Notes: generated from the letters alone by a model not told the origin. A DNA stretch of 64,000 bases from Marinobacter sp. (GCA_018402255.1 JAGYIS010000005.1:222153-286152); one strand, 5' to 3'; shown: positions 1-9,222, counted from the stretch's first letter. Translations and numbers: made by a program.

Positions 1-1062
1 GCTGCGTCCGGGATAACTGAACCCAAGACGCTCCAGGCATATTTCTCCCTGGATGGGCTGTGGAAGTGACGTATGGCTCTGCTCCCGCACAAACTCCGGC
101 TCGGTCTGCAACAACTCGAACAGTCGTGCTGCTGAGCCCGCCGCTCGTTGCAGTTCGCCGATGACCTCGCTGATGGCACCGGCGGCCACACCCACCAGCA
201 GGCTATAGAACACAAACGCCGCCAGCTCGCCGGGGCTGATGCGGCCGTGAATGACATCCAGCCCGCCGATCCAGATCACGATGCCCACCGCCCCCATGAC
301 CAGGGTAATGGCCAGCGTGGTCAGCCAGGCGCGTTGACGGATGCGGTCCCGGGCGATGTCGAAGGCCCGCTCCGACACCTCGGCGAAAAAGCGCCGGTCA
401 TGGGGTTGGTGATTAAACGCCTGCACGGTTTTTATCTGGGTCAGGTTCTCCCCCACATAACTGCCGACATCTGCAACCCGATCCTGGCTCAACCGCGACA
501 GTTGCCGCACTCGCCGACCAAAGAACAGAATCGGCGCGATCACCAGCGGAAAACCCAACAGGATGATACTGGCCAGCTTGGCGTTGGTGATGAATAACAA
601 CAGCAAGCCACCAATCAGCATCAATGTGTTGCGCAAGGCAATGGACACGGTGGAGCCGATCACCGATTGCAGCACGGTGGTGTCGGCGGTAAACCGGGAC
701 TGGATTTCCAGCGCACGGTTCTGCTCGAAAAAGCCGGGGTGCAGATCAATCAGGTGGTTGAACACTTTTTTGCGAATGTCTGCGACCACCCGTTCACCGA
801 TCCAGGACACCAGATAAAAGCGGGCAAACGAGCCAAACGCCAGCCCCAGCACCAGCACAAAAAACAGGCCGATGGCTCTGGCCAGATTTTCCGGAGACTC
901 CGTGGCTAATCCCTGATCGACAAGAATACGTAAACCCTGGCCTAGCCCCAGCGTTATGCCTGCGGTAAAGACCAGGGCCACCAAAGCACCGGCTACGGCT
1001 TTCCGATAGGGGCTGATGAATTCAATGACCAGGTTCAGGGCCTTGCGATGACGGGTTTTAAT
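1..1062 (-). CDS. ABC exporter, fused permease/ATPase (MsbA-like), C-terminal part missing
   Basis: This is the N-terminal 354 residues of a half-transporter of the MsbA/LmrA-type exporter family; the nucleotide-binding domain lies beyond the left edge. The readable part is the six-helix membrane domain: a first helix at about residues 16-40, the family-typical stretch IGERVVADIRKKVFNHLI after the second helix, and the ENLTQIKTVQAFNHQ coupling region. The last residues (ERLGFSYPGR) are the beginning of the ATPase domain. It would export a hydrophobic or lipid-like substrate across the inner membrane as a dimer, but the substrate cannot be read. The gene is divergent from another ABC exporter at 1289. 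There is no ATG, GTG or TTG between the upstream in-frame stop (about 1116) and the first helix; an ATT codon at 1062-1060 sits six bases behind a perfect AGGAGG, so I place the start there. Confidence 0.85.
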   Translation of the reverse strand, partial: MKTRHRKALNLVIEFISPYRKAVAGALVALVFTAGITLGLGQGLRILVDQGLATESPENLARAIGLFFVLVLGLAFGSFARFYLVSWIGERVVADIRKKVFNHLIDLHPGFFEQNRALEIQSRFTADTTVLQSVIGSTVSIALRNTLMLIGGLLLLFITNAKLASIILLGFPLVIAPILFFGRRVRQLSRLSQDRVADVGSYVGENLTQIKTVQAFNHQPHDRRFFAEVSERAFDIARDRIRQRAWLTTLAITLVMGAVGIVIWIGGLDVIHGRISPGELAAFVFYSLLVGVAAGAISEVIGELQRAAGSAARLFELLQTEPEFVREQSHTSLPQPIQGEICLERLGFSYPGRS

Positions 1063-1074
1063 GGTGTGCCTCCT
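1060..1074 (-). promoter_or_regulatory. Ribosome binding site with AUU initiation codon
   Basis: On the minus strand AGGAGG (1074-1069), a six-base spacer and ATT (1062-1060) precede the codons IKTRHRKAL of the ABC exporter. Seen directly: ideal Shine-Dalgarno sequence and spacing, and no ATG, GTG or TTG in frame upstream of the first membrane helix. Known: AUU starts are rare and often autoregulated, as for infC. A sequencing error turning ATG into ATT would give the same picture. Confidence 0.6.
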
Positions 1075-1152
1075 GGGTACGGACTGCTGTAAACTCCGGC
1101 AACTAGACGATTTGTACTACGAACAAGACCTATCATACATCCGGGCAGAGCC

Positions 1153-1260
1153 CGCGTGGGTGTTAGGGCCTTCCGGGACACGCTGTAAATACGTCCCTGT
1201 ACGCTCGTCAAAAGCCATCCATGGCTTTTGACGGTCCCGGAAGGCCCTAACACCCACGCG
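1153..1260. repeat. Large hairpin repeat, copy R1
   Basis: A perfect 26-bp inverted repeat (1153-1178 against 1235-1260) encloses a 56-nt core. The stem extends by four more pairs after one mismatch. The core starts CACGCTGTAAATACGTCC, continues CTGTACGCTC, and holds an inner 13-bp palindrome around GCCATCCATGGC (1206-1218 against 1221-1233). The same core is found at 3103-3155 and, inverted, at 46356-46408, but with unrelated outer arms. This copy lies between two divergent genes, so it is in a promoter or leader region rather than at a gene end. It is not a protein-coding stretch, although it generates short spurious ORFs. Confidence 0.9.
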
Positions 1261-1280
1261 AGCTCCCCAACTTTGGAGCT
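1261..1280 (+). promoter_or_regulatory. Leader hairpin covering a Shine-Dalgarno sequence
   Basis: AGCTCC (1261-1266) can pair with GGAGCT (1275-1280) across an eight-base loop. GGAG at 1275-1278 is the only Shine-Dalgarno candidate for the GTG start at 1289. The left half directly abuts repeat R1 and can alternatively extend the R1 stem, so the two structures could compete. Pairing is seen; a regulatory role is inferred. Confidence 0.4.
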
Positions 1281-1288
1281 GTGACTAA

Positions 1289-3082
1289 GTGCAATCCTAC
1301 GCTGACAACGATTACCCTGCTGACCACAAACCAGACTGGAAGGTGATTTCTGGCTTGTGGCCTTACTTGGCGGAATTCCGGGGTCGTGTGGTTATTGCTC
1401 TGGCTCTGCTGGTACTGGCCAAACTGGCCACCGTGGCCACGCCTGTGGCTCTGAAATACATTGTGGATTACCTGGATCAGAACCGTGGTGCGGACATGCT
1501 GCTGTGGGTTCCGATTATCCTGGTGGTGGCTTACGGCTCGCTGCGTTTTGGCGCCACACTGTTCAATGAACTGCGAGATGCGGTGTTCGCGCGGGTGGCC
1601 GAACGGGCGATGCGGCGGGTGTCGTTGCGCATTTTTGAACACTTGCATCAGCGGGAGTTGGGTTTCCATCTTGATCGCAAAACCGGCGGCCTGGCCCGCG
1701 ACATCGAACGGGGCACCAACGGCATCAGCTTTCTGCTGCGGTTTACCCTGTTCAACATCGTGCCTACGATTCTGGAAATCCTGATGGTCGCCGGCATTCT
1801 GCTGGTGGTGTTCAACGTTGGTTACGTGCTGGCGATTCTGGTCGCGGTGGTGGTGTACGTGGTCTATTCCATCAAGATTACCGAGTGGCGGACCAAGTTC
1901 GTGCGAGAGGCCAACGCCCGGGATAACCAGTCCAACTCGCGGGCGATCGACAGCCTGCTGAACTACGAAACCGTCAAATACTTCAATAACGAACGCTACG
2001 AAGCGCAACTGTACGACCAGAATCTGGACGATTGGGAGCAGGCGCGGCTGAAAAACCGCCTGTCGTTGGCCACACTCAACGCCGGTCAGGCGCTGATCAT
2101 TGGTTTGGCGATGATTGCGATCATGGCGATGGCCGTGGGCGAAGTGGCCAGCGGTGAGATTACCCTGGGCGACTTCACCATGATCAACGCCTACCTGTTG
2201 CAGCTGTTCATTCCCCTGAATGCTCTGGGGTTTGTGTATCGGGAAATCCGCCAGGCGCTGGTGAATGTCGAACGCCTGTTCAAACTGCTGGGCGACAAAC
2301 CGGCCATTCAGGATGCGCCGGATGCCACCGAGCTGGTAGTGACGAATGCCGAGGTGCGTTTTGACCACATACACTTTGCCTACCGGTCGGATCGTCCCAT
2401 TTTGCAGGATGTGAATTTTACCATTCCGGCCGGTCATACCGTGGCGGTCGTGGGCGCCAGCGGCGCCGGGAAGTCTACCCTCGCCCGCCTGTTGTTTCGA
2501 TTCTATGAGGTCGATCAGGGCGCTATCCGTATCGACGGTCAGGATATCCGCCAAGTGACACAGAACAGCCTGCGTTCGGCTATTGGCGTGGTGCCTCAGG
2601 ATACGGTGCTGTTCAACGATACTCTGTATCGCAATCTGGCCTACGGCAACCCGGCGGCCAGTGAGGAACAGGTTTACCGGGCAGCACGCCTGGCCCACCT
2701 GGAAGATTTTATCCACAGCCTGCCGGATGGTTACGAAACCAAGGTAGGCGAGCGCGGTTTGAAGTTATCCGGTGGCGAGAAACAACGGGTGGCCATTGCC
2801 CGGGTGATCCTGAAAAACCCGCCCTTGCTGATTCTCGACGAGGCGACGTCATCGCTTGATTCGTTATCAGAGCAGGCGATTCTGAGCGCGTTGAAAGAAG
2901 TCAGTCAACAGCGCACTACTCTGGTGATCGCCCACCGGTTGTCCACCATTCGGGATGCCAACACCATTTTAGTGATGGATGGTGGCCGGATTGTCGAGAG
3001 TGGCAGCCACAACGAGTTGCTGGCTCTAGGTGGCCATTACGCCCATCTTTGGGAGCAGCAGCATCGGAGTGGCGAACAGTAA
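1289..3082 (+). CDS. ABC exporter of the Atm1/ABCB7/HMT1 type
   Basis: A 597-residue half-transporter with membrane domain (about residues 30-320) followed by an ATPase domain. Walker A GASGAGKS is at 389-396, signature LSGGEKQR at 493-500, Walker B LLILDE at 513-518 and the switch histidine at 549. The stretch NYETVKYFNNE (225-235) is a hallmark of the Atm1 family, whose mitochondrial and bacterial members export glutathione- or sulfur-containing compounds and confer heavy-metal tolerance; this substrate assignment is by family only. The start is GTG at 1289 behind a weak GGAG. The gene is divergent from another ABC exporter and ends inside the left arm of hairpin repeat R2, which includes its last codons and stop. 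Confidence 0.9.
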   Translation: MQSYADNDYPADHKPDWKVISGLWPYLAEFRGRVVIALALLVLAKLATVATPVALKYIVDYLDQNRGADMLLWVPIILVVAYGSLRFGATLFNELRDAVFARVAERAMRRVSLRIFEHLHQRELGFHLDRKTGGLARDIERGTNGISFLLRFTLFNIVPTILEILMVAGILLVVFNVGYVLAILVAVVVYVVYSIKITEWRTKFVREANARDNQSNSRAIDSLLNYETVKYFNNERYEAQLYDQNLDDWEQARLKNRLSLATLNAGQALIIGLAMIAIMAMAVGEVASGEITLGDFTMINAYLLQLFIPLNALGFVYREIRQALVNVERLFKLLGDKPAIQDAPDATELVVTNAEVRFDHIHFAYRSDRPILQDVNFTIPAGHTVAVVGASGAGKSTLARLLFRFYEVDQGAIRIDGQDIRQVTQNSLRSAIGVVPQDTVLFNDTLYRNLAYGNPAASEEQVYRAARLAHLEDFIHSLPDGYETKVGERGLKLSGGEKQRVAIARVILKNPPLLILDEATSSLDSLSEQAILSALKEVSQQRTTLVIAHRLSTIRDANTILVMDGGRIVESGSHNELLALGGHYAHLWEQQHRSGEQ

Positions 3083-3182
3083 GGGGGAGGCCCTCCCAAA
3101 ACACGCTGTAAATACGTCCGTGTACGCTCTGCTCCGCCATCCATGGCTCCGCAAGGTTTTGGAAGGGCCTCCCCCTTACTGT
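3076..3182. repeat. Large hairpin repeat, copy R2
   Basis: A 27-bp inverted repeat with one mismatch (3076-3102 against 3156-3182) encloses the shared core ACACGCTGTAAATACGTCCG, then TGTACGCTC and GCCATCCATGGC. The left arm contains the last codon and TAA stop of the upstream ABC gene (ACAGTAAGGGGGAGG); the right arm carries the reverse complement, ending CCCCCTTACTGT. The element sits between convergent genes and could act as a bidirectional terminator, but neither side ends in a good U-run. Confidence 0.9.
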
Positions 3183-3199
3183 CGCATCAAGCTTGGGTG

Positions 3200-5497
3200 T
3201 TAATGTTCTCCAAGCCGAAGCGCCAGCCCTGAGGCTCGAACCACCTGCTGCCCCACGCTGTCTCTAAACACATGAGCGTCACCGGTGATCAGGCTGAACC
3301 AGTTTTTGGCCCGGGTGATGCCGGTGTATACCAGCTCCTTGGTGAGCACTGGGCTGAGCCGGTCTGGCAACACCAGGCAGGTGTGGTTGAACTCCGAACC
3401 CTGGGATTTGTGCACCGTCATGGCGTAGACGGTTTCCAGCTGCTGCAGCCGGCTGGGCGAGATCCAGCGGATGCCGCCGGTGCTGTCAGCGCTCGGGAAG
3501 GCCACGCGCAGGGTGTCTTTCGGCTCGCCGGTGGCGGTTTTGTCCCAGGGCAGGCTGAAAGTAATGCCGATATCGCCGTTCATCAGGCCCAGGTTGTAGT
3601 CGTTGCCGGTAACCAGCACAGGGCGACCGGGGTACCAGCCTTCGGATCTCGGGATCAGTTTTTCTGCCAACAGATGCCTTGCCATTTGATCATTCAATCC
3701 TTCCACACCCCAGGGGCCTTTGCGTAACGCGCAGAGAATCTGGAAATCGTTGAACGCCTCCAGTACCTCAAGCGCCAGCGCGTCCCAATCTGCGCGGGGG
3801 CTGGTCGCGGTCAGGCCGTGATTCCGTAGCCGTTCGAGATAATGCCGGTAACCGACAGGAGGCTTCAGTGGCTGACTGTTCACCACTCGCCCTTGGCCAG
3901 CGTTGCGGAAGGCTTCCGGTGTGCCGGTGGTGGCGTGGCGGCAGATCTGTGCCAGGGTGTGTTCCAGCTCCGGTCTTGGGGTGTGGCCATTGAGCCAGAT
4001 CACGTCATCGAAATCCGCGTTGCGGATCTGCTCTAAGACAGCCTTGTCCAATGTGTTGGAATTGACGGCTTCAGCCAGCTGGCGAATGCCGCTGTCCTGC
4101 TGGAACCGGTAGCTCTTGCGCAGCATGGCGACCGCCTGGTCCATGGCCTGGCCGTTGGGATCGACCAGGCCAGCCGGCACCTGGGATCCGGTGATGGTAC
4201 TCAGCCATCGGGCGGTGGCCGGGGTGTAGTGAGCATCGAAAGCCCGCTGGCACAGCTCACCCAGCACCGCGCCGGCATCCACTGAGGCCAGCTGGTCCTT
4301 GTCGCCCAGCAGGATCAATTGGGCGTTGGTGGGCAGGGCGTCGAATACCGAGGCCATCAGGTCGACATCGACCATCGAGGCTTCGTCGATCACCAGAATG
4401 TCCACCAACAGCGGGTTGTCCTTGTGATGGCGGAACTGGCGGGTATCCGGCCGGCTGCCCAGCAGGCGGTGCAGGGTGGTGACCTTGGTGGGGATGTCCT
4501 CCAGTGTTACGCCACCCGGCAGCTCGGTAAGGGGCAGTCGGTTGACGGCGCCGCCGATGGATTCGTTCAATCTGGCTGCGGCTTTACCGGTGGGCGCAGC
4601 CAGGCGGATGCGGTATTTACGCCCTGCCCGGGCCGGGTCGTCTGCAGCTACGGCCTGCAAGGCGGCCAGCAGGTTGACCACGGTGGTGGTTTTGCCGGTC
4701 CCGGGGCCGCCGGTGATCACGGCAAAGCGATTGCGGGCAGCGAGCGCGCAGGCCAGCTTCTGGTAATCCACCGATTCTGCAGCCGGGAACAAGGTGGCCA
4801 ACGCCTGTGACAGGGTTTTCGCCGGAGCGCAGTCGGGGTCGGCCAGTGGCGATGGCAAGGCCAGGCGCTGCAAGATGCCCTCGGCAATGCGCTGTTCATA
4901 GCGCCAGAACCGGCGCAGGTACAGCCGGTTTTCGTTTAAAACGAGGGGTGTAGTAAGTGAGCCATCACTTACGGCCAGGGATCTGTCAAGAGAGGCTTTG
5001 CATTCCTCCAGGCTGGTCCGTGCAAACAAATCAGAGGGCTTCAGCTGAGTCAATTCGGCGGCTTCGGATTCGCTGAGACTGCTGTGAACGGGCTCCTCCG
5101 GCGGCAGCGATAAGGTGTTGCCGGCATCCGTCAGCAGGTTACTCAGATCAATACAGACGTGGCCACGGCCGACCTGATGTGAGGCCAGCGCCGCCAGGAG
5201 CAACACCAGGGGTTGCGGGCGCTCGCCCTGCTCTTCTGACAAGTCACGGATCAAGCGGGCAAAGCCGACATCCAGCGGTCGAATCCACTGGGCCTGTTGC
5301 CACTGTTGCAGCAGGGCGTCGGTCTGTTCCAGGCTGGTCAACAAGGCAGAGTTATCCACAGCCCTTGGTGGGGTTTCTGGCACCGATGCTGTCGATAGCA
5401 TCTTATCTACAGAATCGTCTGGAGCGCCGCCTTGTGTGTCGTCGCCCAGGTCCAGGGTAATCTGGTTGTCAGAATGGCCTTTGCGGGAACGGCTCAT
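3200..5497 (-). CDS. recD: Exodeoxyribonuclease V alpha subunit RecD
   Basis: RecD is the fast 5'-3' helicase motor of the RecBCD double-strand-break repair enzyme. The 765-residue product has Walker A GGPGTGKT at 263-270, the Walker B-like VIDEASMVD, LILLGDKDQLASV, and the C-terminal UvrD/TraA-like motif MTVHKSQGSEF. It is longer than the 608 residues of E. coli RecD; about 50 extra residues form an acidic, low-complexity N-terminus and more lie before the helicase core. Its ATG overlaps the recB stop codon as ATGA, so it is translationally coupled and last in recC-recB-recD. The start is fixed by this overlap. Confidence 0.97.
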   Translation of the reverse strand: MSRSRKGHSDNQITLDLGDDTQGGAPDDSVDKMLSTASVPETPPRAVDNSALLTSLEQTDALLQQWQQAQWIRPLDVGFARLIRDLSEEQGERPQPLVLLLAALASHQVGRGHVCIDLSNLLTDAGNTLSLPPEEPVHSSLSESEAAELTQLKPSDLFARTSLEECKASLDRSLAVSDGSLTTPLVLNENRLYLRRFWRYEQRIAEGILQRLALPSPLADPDCAPAKTLSQALATLFPAAESVDYQKLACALAARNRFAVITGGPGTGKTTTVVNLLAALQAVAADDPARAGRKYRIRLAAPTGKAAARLNESIGGAVNRLPLTELPGGVTLEDIPTKVTTLHRLLGSRPDTRQFRHHKDNPLLVDILVIDEASMVDVDLMASVFDALPTNAQLILLGDKDQLASVDAGAVLGELCQRAFDAHYTPATARWLSTITGSQVPAGLVDPNGQAMDQAVAMLRKSYRFQQDSGIRQLAEAVNSNTLDKAVLEQIRNADFDDVIWLNGHTPRPELEHTLAQICRHATTGTPEAFRNAGQGRVVNSQPLKPPVGYRHYLERLRNHGLTATSPRADWDALALEVLEAFNDFQILCALRKGPWGVEGLNDQMARHLLAEKLIPRSEGWYPGRPVLVTGNDYNLGLMNGDIGITFSLPWDKTATGEPKDTLRVAFPSADSTGGIRWISPSRLQQLETVYAMTVHKSQGSEFNHTCLVLPDRLSPVLTKELVYTGITRAKNWFSLITGDAHVFRDSVGQQVVRASGLALRLGEH

Positions 5498-8400
5498 GCG
5501 GCCACCTCCCCTGATCCGGGCTCGCCGTCAAACAAGGCATCCAGCTGTTCGATCAACACTTTCGGTGGTTTGTCGGTAAAGGCACCGCCGTTGGCTGCAT
5601 TCACGCCACGGAGGAACAGGTAGACCGCGCCGCCGATGTGCTGATCGTAGTCGTAGCTGGGCAAGCGTGCCTTCAGCAGGCGATGCAGGGCCAGCAGGTA
5701 GAGCACGTATTGCAGGTCGTAGCGTTTGTCCAGAATGGCATCCCCCATGGCCTGATCGGTGTAGGCGCTGTCGTCGTCACCCAGGGTATTGGATTTGTAG
5801 TCGAGCACGTAATACTGACCGTTGTGCTCGAACACCAGATCGATAAAGCCCTTGATCATTCCGTTGAAGCGGTTTTCCTCCACCTGCGGCCGGTCAGCGC
5901 TGTTCAGGGTATGACTGGTGATCAGCCGGTCGAGGGTGCGAACGTTGACGTTGCGGCTTTCAAACCAGAACTCCAGTTCCGGGCGCAGGGTGGCCAGGCC
6001 CAGCAGACTGATGCTGTCTGTGCTGGCGCGTTGCAGTTGCAGTGGCCGCTGGATCAGTGCCAGTAGCCAATGTTCCAGTGGTTCAACCCAGTCTTGCCAG
6101 CCCCGCGTGCCGCAGCGGCGTGTGAGCTGTTCCCGCAGCATGGCGGGGTTATCCACAATCTGTTGAAAGCCGTGTTGGCTGCACCATTCCAGCAGCTCAT
6201 GCAGGAAGGTACCGGGGCCAGCGCCCTTGGGGAAGTTGTGGTGGTTGCGGGCGTCTGGCATCGGCGTGGTGCCTTCTTCCTGATCCTGTGTACTTTCTTC
6301 CAGCAGGTTCTGGGTCTGGGCGTCTTCTACCTCGCCGGTGAAGGCGATGCCGGTGCCGGCCATACCGGTGTATTCGATCGACGAGTAGCTGGCAATCCAC
6401 CAGTCCTCTTTGGCGGCACGACTGGACAGCAACGCCGGCCCCAGGGCGTCGGGTGTGGGTGCCGTGTACTGGCTGGCGCTGGATTCGGGCAGCGGGCCTA
6501 CGGTGATTTCCGGTCGGCCTTCGGCCAATCGGGCCAGGCAATCGGTGATCCGGCTGTCTGCGTTGCCGGCGATCAGGTAACCCAGGCCGCTTAGGTGCCA
6601 GTTGTCCAGCGCCGCCGCGCCGACCCAGGTGGCAAACCGAGCCCGGGTCAGAGCCACGTAGAGTTTGCGGATGTCTTCGCCGAGGCGTTCCTGGTCAGCA
6701 TGGGCGACGTCATCGGGGGTCGGATCGAACACCGTGATCAGTTTGCCCTGGGGATCGTGGTAGCGCACAAAAGCCTGCTTTTCGCTTTCGCTGCGGAACG
6801 CCGTGCCAAAGGGTAGAAACACCAGCGGGTATTCCAGGCCCTTGGACTTGTGCACGGTGATGACCTTCACCAGCCCGGCGTCGCTTTCCAGGCGCAGGGT
6901 GCGGTGTTCGTCTTCTTCGTCCGCCGCCCGCAGAATCTGGGTGAAGTGATGCACCAGCGCGTGTTCACCGTCCAGTTGCAAGCTGTCCTGTTGCAGCAGT
7001 TCGGCGATGTGCAGGATGTCGGTCAGCCGGCGTTCGCCGTCGGCTCGCTGCAGCAACCGCCCGGGTACTTCAAAGTCCATCAGGAAACTGCGCAGCATGG
7101 GTAGCACACCCTGGTTCTGCCACTGCTGCTGGTAGTTTTGAAAGCGCTCGATTTCCCGTTCCAGCACCAGCTCATCGGTCAGCAACAGGTCCATCGCTTG
7201 CCAGGACTGACCCAGCGTGGGCGTGGCCAGAGCGGCGCGGGTGTAGGCCAGTTGCCGGGGCTCGGCAAAGGCTCGCAGCCAGCACAGCACTTCTTTGGCT
7301 TCCTGCGAAGTCAGCACCGAGTCCCGATCCGACAGATACACGCTTTTGATGCGTCGTTGGCTCAGGGCATCCCGCACGGCGGCGGCTTCATTACGGTTAT
7401 TGACCAGCACAGCAATATCATTGGGCGCGACCGGTTGCAGATCCGTCGGGTCGTCTGGCAGGGCAAAACCTGCCTGCCCGGTCTGGCCCAGCGTCAGCAG
7501 CCGGGCAATCTCGCTGGCGCAGGTTTCCGCCACATCGGCGGTGGCGGTGCCTTTGGCCAGGGCTTTCGGATTACCGTCTTTGTCCTCTTCCGACGATTCG
7601 TGGGTCCAGAACATCAGGCTGGGTTGCTGCTCGCCGTTCACCGACCACAGGCGTTTGGTGCCGTTGGCATCCACGCCCTGAAACGGAAGCGGTGAGGTGT
7701 CGCCTTTGCCAAACAGGAAGGCACCCCGGGTGCTGTGCTGGTCGCTGTAGTCAAACACCCGGTTGACCGCATCCACCATGGACCTGGCGGAACGGAAATT
7801 CTTGCCCAGGGTGTAGGTGCGTTCCTTGACGCCCTGGCGGGCCTGCAGATAGGTGTAAATGTCCGCGCCACGGAAGCCGTAGATGGCCTGTTTCGGGTCG
7901 CCGATCATCAGCAGGCAGGTGCTGGGGTCGCCCTCCGCCACGTTATAGATCCGGTCGAAAATGCGGTATTGCACCGGGTCCGTATCCTGGAACTCGTCGA
8001 TCAGTGCCACCGGGAACTGACGGCGGATGGTAGCCGCCAGCTGTTCGCCCCGGGGACCGTGCAGAGCGTCGTCCAGGCGGGTGAGCAGGTCGTCAAAACC
8101 CATCTCCGAACGTTGCTGTTTTTCCGTTTCCAGGCGTGTGGCAACCCAGTGGCTGGCATGGCGCAGAATGTCGGATTTGGCGCTGGGCTGGTTCTGGCCG
8201 AACGCCATCAGCGCTGCGATAGCCTCAAAAGCCGGATGGTCGGGAGCCGGATCATCCCCTTTGAGAATGTTGTCCAGGCCTTCCGGGGTCTGGTTCTTGA
8301 ACCCGGCAGCGCTGTCGAGTTTTTCGGGCAACAAATCATCTGAGTCGGTCCAGGCGATCAGCGAGTCCCAGACCTTGAGCATGGCATTCTTGCTGCCACC

Positions 8401-9222
8401 GTGCAGCCGTTTGCTCTTGTTCAGTTCGTTCAGCAGGTCAGTCACTTCGCCCTGCCACCCGGCCCAGGGCTGAGCTTTGAGTTCCTGTGACTGTGTCAGT
8501 CGTTCGCTGACCACCTTATTGATGGCCTGGTGCACGTTGTCCGGGGGCGTACCCAGGGACTCGGGATCATCAATCAGGTTGCGCACAGCCTTGCGCAGGT
8601 CGGTGGGGGTTTTCCAGTGGCTCAGGGCCTCGTCCATCAGCGCCGGTGGCAGTGGGTACACAAAGGTACGCCAGTAATCACGGGCCACGTCATCCAGCAG
8701 CTCGCTCTGGTCGGTTTCCAGGGTCAGCTTGAACAGGCTGCCGCTGTCGAAGGCGTGCTCGCTCAACATGCGATTGCAGAAGCCGTGAATGGTAGACACC
8801 GCCGCCTCGTCCATCCATTCGGCGGCCAGTAGCAGCTTTTTCCGGCACTCAGGCCAGGTTGACCGGTCCGGATAGCTGTCATTTCTCAACTGATAGATCA
8901 GCGCGGTTTCCGCGGGCGGCGCGGGCTCGTCCGGTGTCTCCGAGAACACCTCCGCTGCTTGCGTCAGCCGGGTGCGAATACGGTCCCGCAGCTCTTTGGT
9001 AGCCGCTTCAGTGAAAGTGACCACCAGCAGATTGGGCGGCAGCAGGTCTTTCGGCAGCGGGCTGTCAGCGGGCTGGCCGTGGCCCAGCACCAGGCGCACA
9101 TACAGAATGGCAATGGTGAAGGTCTTACCAGTGCCGGCGCTGGCCTCAATCAGGGCACTGCCGTTCAGGGGTAACGCCAGTGGGTCAAGATCAGGATTGA
9201 AGTTGCTCATTGGATCACTCAT
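5494..9222 (-). CDS. recB: Exodeoxyribonuclease V beta subunit RecB
   Basis: RecB is the 3'-5' helicase and only nuclease of RecBCD, and also loads RecA. The 1242-residue product begins with the UvrD-type Walker A ASAGTGKT (27-34), has DEFQDTDPVQY (Walker B), VHKSKGLEYPLVF, and near the C-terminus the nuclease core with VLDYKSN, where Asp and Lys are the catalytic PD-(D/E)XK residues. An upstream in-frame ATG exists, but the start at 9222 forms an ATGA overlap with the recC stop and is preferred; a second ATG lies four codons later. Length is close to the roughly 1180 residues of E. coli RecB. Confidence 0.97.
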   Translation of the reverse strand: MSDPMSNFNPDLDPLALPLNGSALIEASAGTGKTFTIAILYVRLVLGHGQPADSPLPKDLLPPNLLVVTFTEAATKELRDRIRTRLTQAAEVFSETPDEPAPPAETALIYQLRNDSYPDRSTWPECRKKLLLAAEWMDEAAVSTIHGFCNRMLSEHAFDSGSLFKLTLETDQSELLDDVARDYWRTFVYPLPPALMDEALSHWKTPTDLRKAVRNLIDDPESLGTPPDNVHQAINKVVSERLTQSQELKAQPWAGWQGEVTDLLNELNKSKRLHGGSKNAMLKVWDSLIAWTDSDDLLPEKLDSAAGFKNQTPEGLDNILKGDDPAPDHPAFEAIAALMAFGQNQPSAKSDILRHASHWVATRLETEKQQRSEMGFDDLLTRLDDALHGPRGEQLAATIRRQFPVALIDEFQDTDPVQYRIFDRIYNVAEGDPSTCLLMIGDPKQAIYGFRGADIYTYLQARQGVKERTYTLGKNFRSARSMVDAVNRVFDYSDQHSTRGAFLFGKGDTSPLPFQGVDANGTKRLWSVNGEQQPSLMFWTHESSEEDKDGNPKALAKGTATADVAETCASEIARLLTLGQTGQAGFALPDDPTDLQPVAPNDIAVLVNNRNEAAAVRDALSQRRIKSVYLSDRDSVLTSQEAKEVLCWLRAFAEPRQLAYTRAALATPTLGQSWQAMDLLLTDELVLEREIERFQNYQQQWQNQGVLPMLRSFLMDFEVPGRLLQRADGERRLTDILHIAELLQQDSLQLDGEHALVHHFTQILRAADEEDEHRTLRLESDAGLVKVITVHKSKGLEYPLVFLPFGTAFRSESEKQAFVRYHDPQGKLITVFDPTPDDVAHADQERLGEDIRKLYVALTRARFATWVGAAALDNWHLSGLGYLIAGNADSRITDCLARLAEGRPEITVGPLPESSASQYTAPTPDALGPALLSSRAAKEDWWIASYSSIEYTGMAGTGIAFTGEVEDAQTQNLLEESTQDQEEGTTPMPDARNHHNFPKGAGPGTFLHELLEWCSQHGFQQIVDNPAMLREQLTRRCGTRGWQDWVEPLEHWLLALIQRPLQLQRASTDSISLLGLATLRPELEFWFESRNVNVRTLDRLITSHTLNSADRPQVEENRFNGMIKGFIDLVFEHNGQYYVLDYKSNTLGDDDSAYTDQAMGDAILDKRYDLQYVLYLLALHRLLKARLPSYDYDQHIGGAVYLFLRGVNAANGGAFTDKPPKVLIEQLDALFDGEPGSGEVAA

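Noticed and set aside
1035..1253. Minus-strand 72-codon frame overlapping R1, and similar short frames at 2916-3140 and 46284-46487
   Set aside because: They translate the hairpin repeat core (all contain a GRIYSV- or GCIHSV-like string), have no ribosome site and overlap real genes; the similarity between them is repeat DNA, not protein homology.
1247..2716. Long minus-strand frame of 489 codons
   Set aside because: It is antisense to the Atm1-type exporter; its His/Gln-rich composition is typical of a shadow frame of GC-rich coding DNA.
1153..3182. R1 and R2 as CRISPR repeats or as ends of an insertion sequence around the exporter gene
   Set aside because: No regular spacers or short repeats; the two copies have the same orientation, no transposase lies between them, and no target-site duplication is visible.
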